A stretch of DNA of 64,000 bases from Antedon bifida (lineage: Eukaryota; Echinodermata; Crinoidea; Comatulida; Antedonidae). The first letter of the stretch is position 1, and every line of letters begins with the position of its first letter. The translations under genes and the position numbers were made by a program. The stretch is from contig OY727098.1 of NCBI GenBank assembly GCA_963402885.1, forward strand, positions 17,160,717 through 17,224,716, in the 5' to 3' direction. The notes beneath the pieces were generated by a model that was not told the DNA's origin, did no database searches, and was given only the letters and a program-made list of their open reading frames with translations. Shown piece after piece: positions 26,476 through 39,100 of the stretch.

Positions 26476-29400
26476 TGTGGATATTATTACTGTATGGCAC
26501 AATCACATCAAAAACATCAGGAAAATAAACAGATAAAGGTGACTAGTTGCTATGAAAAGATATATATTTAATGTAAATATTAATGAGGCCATTTGGTGGC
26601 TGGATCAGTGGCACAAATCTGCTGTAAGGCTAATCAGGAGCTGAAACAAAACATTCAATAAGCAGAGCTTGAAGCAAAATATAAAATAAGAACTGATTAT
26701 CTACAATAACTACTATACATTGCAATGATACAAGATTTATAGCATAACATAAAAATTCTACAAAGTTGGATCTTACAATAACAATTCTCAAATAGCCTTG
26801 TAAACCATAATGCACAGAACATTCCATAACATTATAAACTATCCTTCATACAATTTATGTTTTCTCCTGGCATTATGGAATACTGTACACACGTACATTT
26901 GAAAAATGCTAAAGACAATTTGATAAAACAAAAACAAATGTTACAGTATGTTATAATATTATAAAACAAACAATATACAGTAGAATGGGATGCTCTCACA
27001 TTAGGGATGGTTGTGCATAATTGTATATGATCGAATAGGGTTGTATTTTCCATCCCTGTCTTTAGAGAAAGGATTTGTTTAGTCAAACGTTGCATCAAGT
27101 TCTTTTAAAGTTTGTATAAAAATGCATTGTGTTGGTGATAATATCATAATAAAATTAAATTTTGGATCACAACACTAATATTTACCTTCCTTTAAAGATA
27201 TTTGCATTGAATACAATTTCTCAATTTTGTCATCAATCATCTTGTATAAGGGCAGAATTTATAAACCAAGTCATATATGACTGTCGTTTATGACTCGGAG
27301 GCAATACGTTTTCATCAATAAGTAAAGTAATGGAAACATTTACACTCTAGTCTGGCCTACTTGAAATTTCAAGTGCAAAATTCACTAGTGGTAACACAAT
27401 CTCACAAGCAATTCTTCAGTTTATGTCGCCAAGCATAATATTATCTGACGGAACATGTGTCTCTCTAGTTTATCTTAATATAAAAATTTTGTAAATGTAT
27501 ATAGTTTATACATTTCATTAAAACAAATATATAATATATATATATATAAACAAATAAAAGCTTTATATTGTACAGTAATTACAAATATGGTTTCATTTTA
27601 ATGGCCCTTTAGTATTGTAAGTCATGGGTCACATAATTTATGAATTCATTAACAATATTGTACTGTGCATTCAATTCAAAGGAAGTATTTAGAAATTGAT
27701 ATGCCGCAATAGAGTACTACAATATTCAATTATTGAACTTTCGTCATAATTGGTTTGATTTTGAGGCTACTAATATTTGGAAGTCTTTATTGTCTTATTG
27801 TTTGTTAAACTAACTACTTATTCGTATTATCTTTAATAACATTTCCTATTATATAGGTTAAAATTTCTCTCCCTGTCAGTGTCAGCAAGGTCAGACATAA
27901 AGATTGAATAATTTTCTTGTTAATAGACCTCCAAGAAAACAAAACACTGTTATCCAAGTAAAGGCTGCTGTTATGCGAACACAAGTTGCCATATCCAGCC
28001 ATGCATGCCGTGAAAGAGGGTAATTAACAAGCGAATAGGTGGCCTTTTCACTTGCATAGCCTCCACGTAAAATGAGTACGCTCTTTAGCCGCCGTGCAAC
28101 ACTCGACCAATGACTGTAAGGGTCCCTTATGGAACAACTGTAATGATTTAACAATCACAGCAAGTGTTAATAATACACATACTTAAAAACAGCAAGTGTC
28201 TATGTTAAGAGCTTCTTGTGTGTACTGTTTGTTTACACACTTAAACAATTTATCTACCAAAAAGGAGGTTCCTTCCAAACAGTAGGAGATACTCCACTAT
28301 ACAATAGTCTCATTTATTTTAGCCTGAAACGTTTTTATACTAATTTAACTGCCAAGTTGCAGTTAAAATTCAATTTTGTAACCTTTTTTCTACAATAATT
28401 ATTTTGAATATAATTTTAAACCAATTTAGCATTTGGAAGGATATGTTTTAAGTCTAAAATACTCTGCAACTATAGGCTACATACTATTATTATTTTATTA
28501 CAAATATTATTATTACAGTATATGGTTCTGCCTACAGTACTGTATAAATCGATTTAATTCAACAACAAAAAAATGAGATGTGTTTCATGTATACACGCTC
28601 CATAAATTGGTGTAATTACAACAACGGGAAATTGCAGTGGCTTTGTTATTGACCTGAATGTAGAATGTTACATTTCAAGTTCATTTTTTATTTAAAATAA
28701 ATACTTGAATTAATGTGAAAATACTAATTATAGAGATGTGTACTTTTTTTAAAAGGTTAAAGGTAGGTAAAAGAAATAGAAAAAAAGGATATCAAAATGA
28801 ATCTATATCACACAAATTGCTACTGTACTTTTACACAATACAATGAATGTACTTTACTGACCTAAATAATGGATAATTCAAGTTTACAAATTACGAACCA
28901 AAATAATGGAATCAATATGTAACATGTGCGTTTCCTGGCTGGTCCCTCGCTGGGAACATTCAGCCAAGGTCTACACAAAGATTTATCATCAGGGTTCCAC
29001 TAGCTCCCACTATAACCATCACACCAGACTACCAACAACAGATTAATGATAATTAAATTATAACAACTTTTTTTACCCCAAGGACAGCGTCGCTTAGAAT
29101 GATATACTGTTGGTTTAGACATGGTGTTTCAGAATGTCATGATAAATTAAGCCAACTACAATTCTATTTTGTGTTTTTTTATGTATTTGTCAGAAGTTTT
29201 CTTTTCAGAAGAATATTAATTCGGCTTTGATGTTTTACCTGATTTTACCTGATGATTATAGTGAAATTAAATTATCTATATATTATGGACACTTAGGGGC
29301 CTTTATGCAAAATGCTGAATCTACCTATTTAATGATAAAATTACCACATAAAAACAATTCAAAATACTTTACTTTATTCATTTATTATTTATAATATAAA

Positions 29401-30329
29401 TAATAATCATATAGAATTTTTTCTTACAGATCTATCTAAAATAAAAAATATATACGGTGCAGTAATCAGAAATATAAGAGAAGTGTAAAATTCACCATCA
29501 GATAGTGTTTCCAAAATTTAATTGCTAAGTTTTACTCTCTTTGACATCCTCAAGTAGAGAATGGATGCAACATAAAATGGTCTCATAAAATACGTTTCAT
29601 ACAGTGCATAGTACTAGACACTGAAGCAAGATTTCTTCAGTAATAACACTTTTTCCTTCTAAATTATTACCGATAAAATTTACAGTTTATGTGTTATGCA
29701 GTTAGAATTAGAATAGAATCAAAATCATCTTTTATTTGTCCTTTCGGAAATTACATTGTACAGTGTTGTTACTGTGTAAAATATGTAGGCCTAGATAGTT
29801 AAAAAAGTAAGAACGAATTCAATTCAATTTTTAAAAAAAGGAGAAACCTAAAAGTTTATACAATAGTGTAGGTGTAGGTGTATCACTATTGATAAAGGAC
29901 AATGTTATGAAAAATAAATTTTGTACTGTAAGTTTATGGCCTTTATTGGTTAACAAAAAGATAATTCTAACTAATATGTTGGTCCATTTGCTCTTCTGAC
30001 CATGGAACTACAAATTGCAGCAGACAGACTGTAGTCCTATCATCTGCATCAGATTGTTATGTACTTTAGCTAATTTAAGGCAAACAACATTCACAGTTTG
30101 GTATTTTAATTTAATGAGATCACATCTTTTAAATGTAGTCATATCAAGGCTGAGACACTAATAATTTATAAGAATGTTTGGATTTCTATAGGCATTTCTG
30201 ATGTTTTGCCAAGTGATAAAAAAAAGTACAATTCCCAATATGGACAAACAGTGTTTACTGCAAATGTACTATTCTATATAAAATTATTTCTTAACACTTC
30301 AAAATTAAACATTATTTTAATCCTGTAGG
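26476..30329. other. AT-rich stretch without recognisable genes
   Basis: Several open frames of 60-90 codons on the minus strand (26.6-28.2 kb) lack recognisable domains. A short AT dinucleotide run lies at about 27,530-27,549. A minus-strand segment near 27.0 kb has a decent acceptor (cctttctctaaagacag) and a GTGAGA donor but codes only about 19 residues. A GC-richer patch at 28,925-29,040 is open in two frames without known motifs. No gene is claimed. Confidence 0.45.
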
Positions 30330-30430
30330 ACGGGTCCATTATCTGATAGGGATGCTCTGCTTTTCTGCTTTTTGTTAATGTAGAGGCAGAGTGTTATTGT
30401 GGTTATCTAGGTAAGCTAGGCATGAAATAT
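30330..30430 (+). repeat. Dispersed repeat family copy
   Basis: Ends ggttatctaggtaagctagg then catgaaata, with a gatgctctgcttttctgctt block upstream. Diverged but recognisable family member. Confidence 0.5.
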
Positions 30431-30840
30431 AATAAATTATAGCAACTATTTTTAAACTGTAATTCATTTTTCTTCTTTTTCTCTCCAAAAATAAGAACGT
30501 ACTTTAAAACTCAGAAAGTGGAAACCATTAGATTTCCATTGAATTAATTTCATTGCTAGAGAAGAAAAATTAATAACACTCTTCACAACATTTGAAGTCA
30601 ATTGGGATTCTGATCTCGATTTTTAACATGTTGGGCAGACTATATTGATAATGCTTGGCCAAGCATAAGACAGATTAGGCAAATATGCATATCCTAATAC
30701 AGCATTTCTACAACATAGGTAGATAATAACATATGGTGCTTACAAACAAATTGCACCACAATTAACAAATGTTTTATATGCATCCTCTTGAAATAAATGA
30801 CGTATATTTTAATACATCTAAAATTATATGTCACAGTTTT

Positions 30841-30870
30841 TGTTGGTTTACCCAGGTAAGCTGAAACATA
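30841..30870 (+). repeat. Dispersed repeat family core (fragment)
   Basis: Contains ttggtttacccaggtaagct, then diverges (gaaacata). Only the core is present. Confidence 0.45.
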
Positions 30871-31900
30871 TACCTTGATGTAAAAATATACCTTTACTAT
30901 TATTAGATAGTAGATAATCGATGTCACATGTCTTAATATAACATGGTTTACTATAGCAATTTAAATTGCATAATATAAAAAATGTCTTACAGTATAAGGC
31001 TACAGTATACGCATTTATATAATAATTAATTATATTTTCTTATACCAAGTATACAGTACTGTACCTACACCTGTTTAAGTAAGATACTGTGTAGTTGAAC
31101 TGCCGAAATTGATCAGTTCAGATAGGGTCACCAGTCAGTTAATGGCTTCAAAAGTTTAAAAAAATTCAAAACAGTAGACAATAAATATGGCCTAGGGGCT
31201 AGTTATTATATCAATGGTTTAAGAGGATGCTCGAATAAGCTTTTGGTTTTAGGTGAAAGGTTTGCGTATCTGCCGTCGTGACAGAATTGTTCTGAAGCAA
31301 ACAGCCATCAAACGCTGGATATAGTTACACATTTGATGTACAGCATCAAAGAGAATTTTTGTTTTTACACCTCTTATCAGCTTATTTATTGATTATATAG
31401 TCTGATCACTGAGATAAAAAAACGGTTACGTGCAGACAAATATTGGTAGTCACAAAATAAATGAAAAATGAATTAGTTCAATTTTTTTTTAAACCTGTTA
31501 GTGTTAATCAAGAATGAATAAAATAAAAAAATTGTTTTAAACTTCTCTTTTCAATCTCATGTATTCACTAATCACACAATACACAAGCAAACATTTTCCC
31601 TCAAATAAGTATTTAAAAGTAAGTTTCACTTAAGGCAAAACATATAAGAATCTACATTAATAAATACTTACTTCTATTCAATCAGACAGATAGAAGATAT
31701 TTTATTTTAAGGGTGTTACTTAGCCTAAGTGTAAAATACAATATTTTAGTTACTGGTGGGACCCTCAACCTGCACTCCCCTTCAATACAATCGTTCCAGA
31801 TTATAATACTATATATAACTATATGTCCATGAGTATCATTGTATGTTGTTTTTAAATTCTATTTTTTTTAAAGTTTAAATAAATATTAGAATAATCTTAC

Positions 31901-31961
31901 CTGCTTCTTCTGCTCCACAAACGATAAAACTTGCTAATAAGAGATACAATAATTTTTCCAT
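31901..31961 (-). CDS. Candidate first coding exon with signal peptide
   Basis: On the minus strand, an ATG at 31,961 opens MEKLLYLLLASFIVCGAEEA and is followed directly by a strong donor (gcag then GTAAGA) in phase 1. The peptide has a basic n-region (Lys3), a hydrophobic core (LLYLLLASFIV) and a small-residue Cys-Gly-Ala cleavage region, the standard layout of a secretory signal peptide. A TATA box lies about 170 bp upstream, and CpG density falls just downstream, both fitting a transcription start here with the gene body to the left (inference). The rest of the protein is unknown; the phase 1 end is typical of genes built from extracellular modules, and the 1-1 candidate exon at 20.5 kb would fit. 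The mature product, length and family cannot be told from this window. Confidence 0.5.
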
Positions 31962-32091
31962 GATAAATAAATCGTTTTCGTAAACTTATTAAACGAATCA
32001 CATCGGATTTAGTGATTCACTGTGTAGATCATACCCCAGTATCAAGGCGGGCAAAATGCCTGGTCGTTACCACAAACTTGCAGAAAGTATG

Positions 32092-32141
32092 CTACTGAGT
32101 GCTAGCTAGGACGTGGTGGTGCTATTGCTTCCTTTTTATAA
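32092..32141 (-). promoter_or_regulatory. Candidate core promoter of the signal-peptide gene
   Basis: The minus strand carries TATAAAAAGG at 32,140-32,131. About 35 nt downstream is an initiator-like CTCAGTAG near 32,099-32,092. This spacing fits a TATA-dependent start around 32,095-32,105 and gives a 5' untranslated region of roughly 135-145 nt before the ATG at 31,961. Confidence 0.35.
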
Positions 32142-35100
32142 TTAATAGATGTAAACTGTTTGCACTCCAACGAAGATAAATATCACAATTGTTCTCTCAT
32201 GAGCTTCAAGAACCACTTATCAGATCTGGAAAAAAATAAATGTTAAACTGTAGAATATTCCGAGTCGTAATTTATACAGCATCAACACTCACAGCACTAG
32301 CTTCCACCACGGCATACAGCAAATGTTTATAAAAACCGGAGAGCGATCAAGCACGAGAAATTCGTTGGCCGAAACCATTTTCAAAAGGGTAAATATATCG
32401 TAAGTGTTGTTATTTCAACTGATTTTTTATCCTTTAAAGGCGTTAAAAACTCCCTTTAAATAATATTTCAGATAAATAATTATTCAATTATGATTTGTAA
32501 TACTTATTATTATCATTTAAAGTAAAATAGTAATATTGTACGATTTACATTAAGTACTTAATAAATTAGACGTATCCTGATTAGCACAAACTAACCAACA
32601 CACGCACACCAAAAAGAAACCAGATTTATTTTTAGAATATTATTTCATTAATCAATTTAAGAAGAAGATTTTTTCTAAAAGTTTGTAATACTGGTAATAT
32701 GGTAAAGTAATTGTATATAGGTAGGCTACATTTCGGATGTTAATTTAAGAAGATACGGCAACATCATCCATGACATAAAAGAATTTGCAGATTCCTACTG
32801 AGTAACACGTGACTATCAAGAGAAATGGAAAGTGTTTGTGGATAGGTTTCCATTTCATTTGTATCAAAAATAACCACGATGGCCATTCCGCGGGCTTAAA
32901 TCACATATCATTCACCACAAATATAATGATAGGAGACATCTAAAATTGAGTTTCGTAAAAGATGTTTTAATAAATTGAAATTCGTACTCTGCGCTGAACA
33001 GAAACTGTGTTTGGATGGACTTTTCTTATTTTTTGCAACATGTAGCAACATTTTCGCCCTTTCACAATCCTGAATCCACGACCACCACCGCTGACTTGGA
33101 GATACAAAATCATTTTTAGGCTACTTTATTTTCATAATGTACCTTCCCTTGTTCGTTTTAATAACGTGATACAGACAGAATTTGTATTAAGGCATATTGG
33201 AAATAATAATCAAACAATTTAATCTGTTTCTAAACCACAAACAAGCTACAGGTTTGTACGAGAACTATGGTTTATACAAACACAGCAACAGAACAGTAAA
33301 CAGTTACAGGTAGATAAGTACCGTAAGTTTGTGGTTTTATTTCAAATGACGGTTCGAACTAGGCCTACTGTGTTGTTATTGACGGTACTGTCATACTAGG
33401 GAAGAGTAACATTACATAATACAGTACTGTACTAGGCCTGTCATTATCCATAAACTACAGTTAGGCCCGGACTTTTGTTTATGAAGTATTTTCCTGATAT
33501 GTATGTTCAGAGGTATTTCAGATACCGTCCGAAAAAAATAAAAAATCATTTGTTTACTAATGGAAGGACTAAGTATAAACCAGAGGCACTTATATTAACA
33601 TGATTCTAAACAGATCAATAAAAACAAACCTATAAATCAAAATAGACTCATAGACCTACCGTATGTAATTATTACAACGATCAAATTGAAATTTGTATGT
33701 ATTATTTTAAGAGCGAACTATGTTTACTCTTAACTAAATCCTCCATGCAGTAATAACAATAATACAATCTTTTATTGTGACTATTGTATTTTAGCAGAAC
33801 ATAAGAATATCCATTTCCTATTGTGAAAATTACAATACATAATAGCAATTATGTGAAGTACGGTAGGCCTGTAAGAATTCAATGAGCCGTTGATTGTAAT
33901 TATGTCACTAATAATAAATATCAGACTAATTAACTAACAGTAAAGTGAATCACAACAACAGGAACTGCACTGGGAGTCACTCTCCGTCTGAATGGTAGAA
34001 CATGCCTACGTGATATTTTCATCAAGTAGAACATCTCAATATGAATGGTTTACTGTAAACGATTATGTTTTTGTGAAACCATAAATGCCCGCTCGTGAAC
34101 TCAAAATCTTAGTGCTATTACTGACAATATTCGTCCCTAGAAAGCGTTTTCATAAAATGCAATGTGTTATGCGATGATGTCACGAGTAGAGGTTCAATAG
34201 GCAGCATTATCGTGCTACATTTGAAGCACGAGAAACAAGATACAGACGTGGAAAATGACAGTATCATAAGCTTACAAAAGGCGTCTAGCTAACTGTTTTA
34301 ACTGTTTCGTTAAACCGCTTAAGACTTTATAAAAGCTGGATTAAGTCTTCGGCGTTTAGACTAAAAACAAAAATATAACGAGTATCTACACAACAGCTAT
34401 TTGACGCATATTTTATGGATCATCAGCCTTCTTGTATGTGAAGTTTCTCCATCTCCATCAATGTATAAGAGTCGTTTATCAGAGTAGTGAACTAGTAGTT
34501 GACATGTTTTGTTTTTGATATTATTACCCTAAATGAAAATGACAGTTTATTGAACTTGGCCTTCTGTTTAACCTTATTTGTTTTTTAATTGTTGATTAAT
34601 CAGTTTGCTAGGCCCCGCGTTCGTTGTCTTCATATGCAAGAGTTCGATCGATGCATGTGGAATTGGATGATCTTTTATTTCTCCTATTTTCACAATTTAA
34701 AGTATACCATTCGTCAGAATGCTCATCTGGTTACTGCCATCAATGTATTCTTGACAAACGGAATATTTTTCCATTATGTGGCTCGTATACCGAATGAAGA
34801 ATGTCCGTGAACATGTTACAAATGAATTAAATCATATTAAGGCTTATTATAGGCCTACTATTGATTAGATATATTGTTGGACAACATCCATGTCAAGAAG
34901 AACATCCTCCCATCAACAATAATAAATGGTAACAATGAATAATAAAAAGTAGGCCTAATAATAAGTTGTAATTGGTCAGCCAAATATGCACCATATATTA
35001 TGTTCACAAATTATTATTATTTCCTGTCTTCTTTCATCTAAAATTAATTTGACCTTATTATATAATAAGATTATAAATTTATATGTCACTAAATCATATT

Positions 35101-36087
35101 GAATAATTCTTTGTCCTACGAAAAAACAACGAAAAAAAGACACAGACAAATTAAAGGACCCATGCATAAATTAATGCAAGGCCATTTTATAACAAGTGAT
35201 GAATGAAAAGATTGTTGTCTGAAATGATGAGATTTATTAATATTCCTTTGCTTCCTTGTTTTAAATTTATGTTTACGATTTACATACAATTCCATTGTCT
35301 CAATGTGTGGACAAAGGGATATAAATAAATATGTCATAGGCCTACCACAAATACTGGTTAAGGGGCCTGCATATTTCATTTTAAACGGGTAAATAGGCCT
35401 ACATAAGTCAACCTGCTTTTGAATTCCTAGAAATAGTATAGGCGGCATAGTTTCTCTTTCTTATGTCTAATTTTGAACCCGCAAATTTGAGTTTAGTGTC
35501 TTGACTTGACAGTGTATTGTTAACCATCCTTAATAAAAAACACCAGAGAGTCATTTTAAGAGAGTAAAATTACTATAGTAGGCCTATATTGCTTGTCGGA
35601 CAAGAATAAACTTAGCACGAACTCTTTTGCGTTTAACTGTGATTGCCATTAACTATGGTAATTTATATACTATAGCCGTCTTTTTGGACGCATTATTGAC
35701 CGCAAAAATATAAAGTAATTATCCATTGGTCTGGAATTGTAGCATTTGAAAATGTCTAGAAGACGTGACGCCTGGAAAGTGTGGGTTCAAATCCACAGTG
35801 ACAATTGGTGCTTGATCAACTGAAACCACAAGTTAGTGTATACACGGAATCTCTACACCATATCGGTGTGTCGGGAATACAGAAGGGTCAACAGAGATAA
35901 CCACAAGTTTTTGTACGAGAATACAGGGAGGGTCGACAGAGAAAAGAAATACCTGTACAGTATTTACCGAAAATGCTAAATGAATAAAGCATGAATGAAA
36001 ATTTGCAGCCACGAAATTGTGTTACAGAAAGTAAAATATAACTCTGACGTTGCAAAGCAATTTTTTTGCCAACCGAGTCATCGACAG
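32142..36087. other. CpG-richer intergenic stretch
   Basis: No supported gene. CpG dinucleotides and the octamer TAGGCCTA become common from about 32-33 kb onward. A plus-strand open frame at 34,589-34,810 follows a T-rich acceptor-like tract but has no known motif. A box-B-like word (gggttcaaatccac) near 35,783 may be the end of a decayed tRNA-derived element. Confidence 0.45.
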
Positions 36088-36198
36088 CTGGAATTTACTA
36101 AAGTCTGAAGTTTTCTCTAGACCATCAGTGACATCTTTTGAAATAAGACTGAGGACCCTTCCCAAGGAAAAGGGTCAATCTATCAAGTACAGTATGAG
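36088..36198 (+). CDS. Candidate internal exon of an unknown plus-strand gene
   Basis: A 111-nt plus-strand segment lies between an acceptor (gtcatcgacag, with a T run about 15 nt upstream) and a perfect donor (GAG then GTAAGTAT), phase 2 at both ends. It is open and codes a charged, non-AT-biased peptide that begins WNLLKSEVFSRPSVTSFEIR and includes RTLPKEKGQSIKY. Composition is much more protein-like than the surrounding frames. No domain is recognised and neighbouring exons could not be identified, so the gene, its direction of extension and its product are unknown. Alternative: a chance open frame next to a GTAAG-rich simple run (taagtatcaagtaagtaagt). Confidence 0.3.
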
Positions 36199-39100
36199 GT
36201 AAGTATCAAGTAAGTAAGTACAATATTACAGATCTATACTAGGTCTATCACTAAAGATAACTAATTTCTCCATGATATTTCTGTACTATTCAGTAAGCCT
36301 ATCAGTGACAAAATGTTCTGAGCAATTCACTAATGATGTGCGAGAGTACTACCATGTTTTAGGGAGCAAAAACAGTTTATACGTTCAAACAGTTTTATTT
36401 GCTTTTGAAGAACAATACCATATTTCCAGATATTTTTCTTATAATAATATACAAGTAGGCCTATGTTTTGTTGCAAATCTGCTTCTTTTTTTCAATTTAA
36501 AGTTTGTTCATGTAGAAGTTTAACGTATGAAATAGGTATATACCAGTAATTCATCTTTAACTTAGCTCCAAGTTCAATCAAAACATCATTGTATTCGCTT
36601 CATGATCCGAAAATCATCATTTTATAAATACTTGATAATTATTTTACTGCTGGACTGTAGTTCAATCGGTGCCGCGTCTAGTTACCTATAATGATTAGTG
36701 GTTTGAGTAATTAAAACCAATGCAAGGTGAATTTCTAGACTACTGGAGACGAAAGATATGAACCCCAAGTTCCAAACAATACAATTACAAGGTTCCAGAC
36801 ACAGACATTTAAACCGTGCTCCGTATACCATAACATACAAAAATAAATAACGCAAATATCAAGTTGAAACCACCCAAGAAAAATGGTTAATTATCCTTTA
36901 TTTGGAATTTTAAACAGACATAATTTGTGTTTTAAGTTGAATAAAGTTGAGTTCCATCTAGCTAGAAAATGCTTATATAGTTTTAATTGATAATAAGTTG
37001 CACCTCAGCACGTAGGCCTACCATGTTCTTTTATTTGTTGAAGGTTGTACAATAGTCTCTAAAAAGCACATTCTCAAAGACAGACACGCCTACATGGATG
37101 TTTTCTAGCCATCCTACAATCTTCCCCCCTCATTTGTGAGTAAGGCCTCAGTACACCTGGCTATTTTATTCAAATGTACCACACGATGTTCAGACTTCGT
37201 TGGGCCTAAATATTCTATATCGGTACAGTGCACAAAAACGTAAATAGGAAAAATGTATCAGAAAAATACCGGCGAAACAATTCTGAAATGAAGGATGATT
37301 GCAACGGAAGAACACGTATTAAATCCATCTGTTGACGTCACTCGTGTTATCACCTCACGATTACCTTAGACTGTTCAGTACCGTATTTGCCGTTTAATGC
37401 GATATGGGGGAATACTGTTATAACGATTAAATTTCCATTACATATGAAATAATAAAATGTTAGGTAAACATCTGGATAACATAAGTGACATGAGACACTG
37501 TACTGGTTTCTCAGCGTGGGAACACGACTTTTGACCAAAAGTTAACAGGCTACCGTCACAGCTGCCTCCACGCGTGATAAAGGTTTGGGGACGCACTACC
37601 TGACAACCACGGCTAGGCCTACATGATGTGATACTTGTCTATTAATAAATAATATTGATATACATATATGATATAGTAGCAGCATATGTTTTATGAAATG
37701 TTAGTCTTGCAAATGGGACGTGCATTTTATGTGACATTTTGCAATATTTTAGAGGACGAATAATGTTTTGATGGTCTCAGAAGGCTTATTTTATAACCAT
37801 TTTGTGTCTAGTGGTAAATCCGGCGTTTCACCTGGTGACGACCCCATTGTAATTCATTTCGGAAGAGGAAGATGTATTTTGGATTGTGTTGTGGATTTTT
37901 GTTTCGTGGGTACAACTACATATTCGCTACCGACAGCAAGTTGTTCCTTCTGGAAGACAATATGTACTCTGTGTATAGGAAACGTGTTGCAATTACATTG
38001 TATCAACCTAATGCTATATCCAGACCTAAACATGAATCTTTACCATAAAAACCAAACTGATGACAGAAAGCAGAACCGCGAGACAGAGAGCTCTATGTGT
38101 TCCATTTGAGACACAGTGGACAACCACTGTGATAATGCTATGTTGTCACTGATTGCCCTTGTCGCACCACAGTGTTCCGCAAAATCCTTGTCGCTTAAAC
38201 ATGCCCAACTGGGTCAGTAATTAGTTTGATGATCTTCCTTTGTTATGTGAAGTTTTAGTTCATTAGTAGGCTATTAATGTAGATATCTCGTTTACTTGAA
38301 CCAAAAGTTACTTCCTTCATGATTGAAAACAGTGTAAAAACGGTGGGCCTATCTACAAACCGGAAAGTTATTATCTTCTAGGTCAAGCTTCAAGCTTTGT
38401 TTCCCTGACTTGTTTATGTTATGAGGACATGAATTGGAACATACATCGTCCCTTTCCCATGTTACCGTTAAGTTATAGACACATTTGTTCCGTTTCACGG
38501 AACGTAAGACCCTTCGTAAAATGGTATACGCCGAAATGTGAAGTATATATGCATTGATATGTGCAGGGCCCAAATCTGTCTTCATTTAGGATAGTATAAT
38601 AGTAAAAATAGTATCATATAAAATAAAATTGTGAATTGCTCGAAATAAAATGTTGTTTACAACATTATTGACTGGCAATTGCAGAATATAACTACACCGC
38701 AGTAATGCTCTAATAACGACAGACTTAATAGACAGGTCCGCACGCTAGGTCATTCCAATCCCATTGTTTTAATGAGCATTTTAGGTATAAGCCATCATTA
38801 GGCGAGAAATAATACTATTTAAATGCGTCAGTGTGATTTGATAGGAACACTGTTTGTGACCCTTGAGACACAGTAGAAACATTTTAAATACATTTTTATA
38901 TGATTTTAGCCTATATCACGATGAAATTGGGTTAATTCTCATTACAATAATAATGATATAGCGTTAGGTGATCTGGGAACATCATCAGAAAATGGGTTAG
39001 GTGTTTCTAAGCCTTCATCCAAACACCATAACAAAACAAAAGCAAAAACGGTGCTTATATAATCTTTTAAGCACGAATGAACATATTCCACACCCAAAAC

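Noticed and set aside
26990..27080. Possible minus-strand exon coding about 19 residues (GMENTTLFDHIQLCTTIPN) between a good acceptor and a GTGAGA donor
   Set aside because: Too short to judge, no domain, and similar acceptor-donor pairs are expected by chance in 30 kb of AT-rich DNA.
35755..35900. Possible second tRNA-derived SINE, box B word ggttcaaatcc
   Set aside because: No matching box A at the right distance and the T-arm would need an 8-nt loop; a single 11-bp match is not enough.
37753..38109. Plus-strand frame with SGKSGVSPGDDPIVIHFGRG after a T-rich acceptor
   Set aside because: No family resemblance and no convincing donor; the C-terminal half looks random (many Cys, Leu and Asn from AT-rich codons).
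38349..38585. Minus-strand frame with several cysteines (KCVYNLTVTWERDDVCSNSC)
   Set aside because: Cysteine pattern does not match a module I know, and splice borders are unclear.
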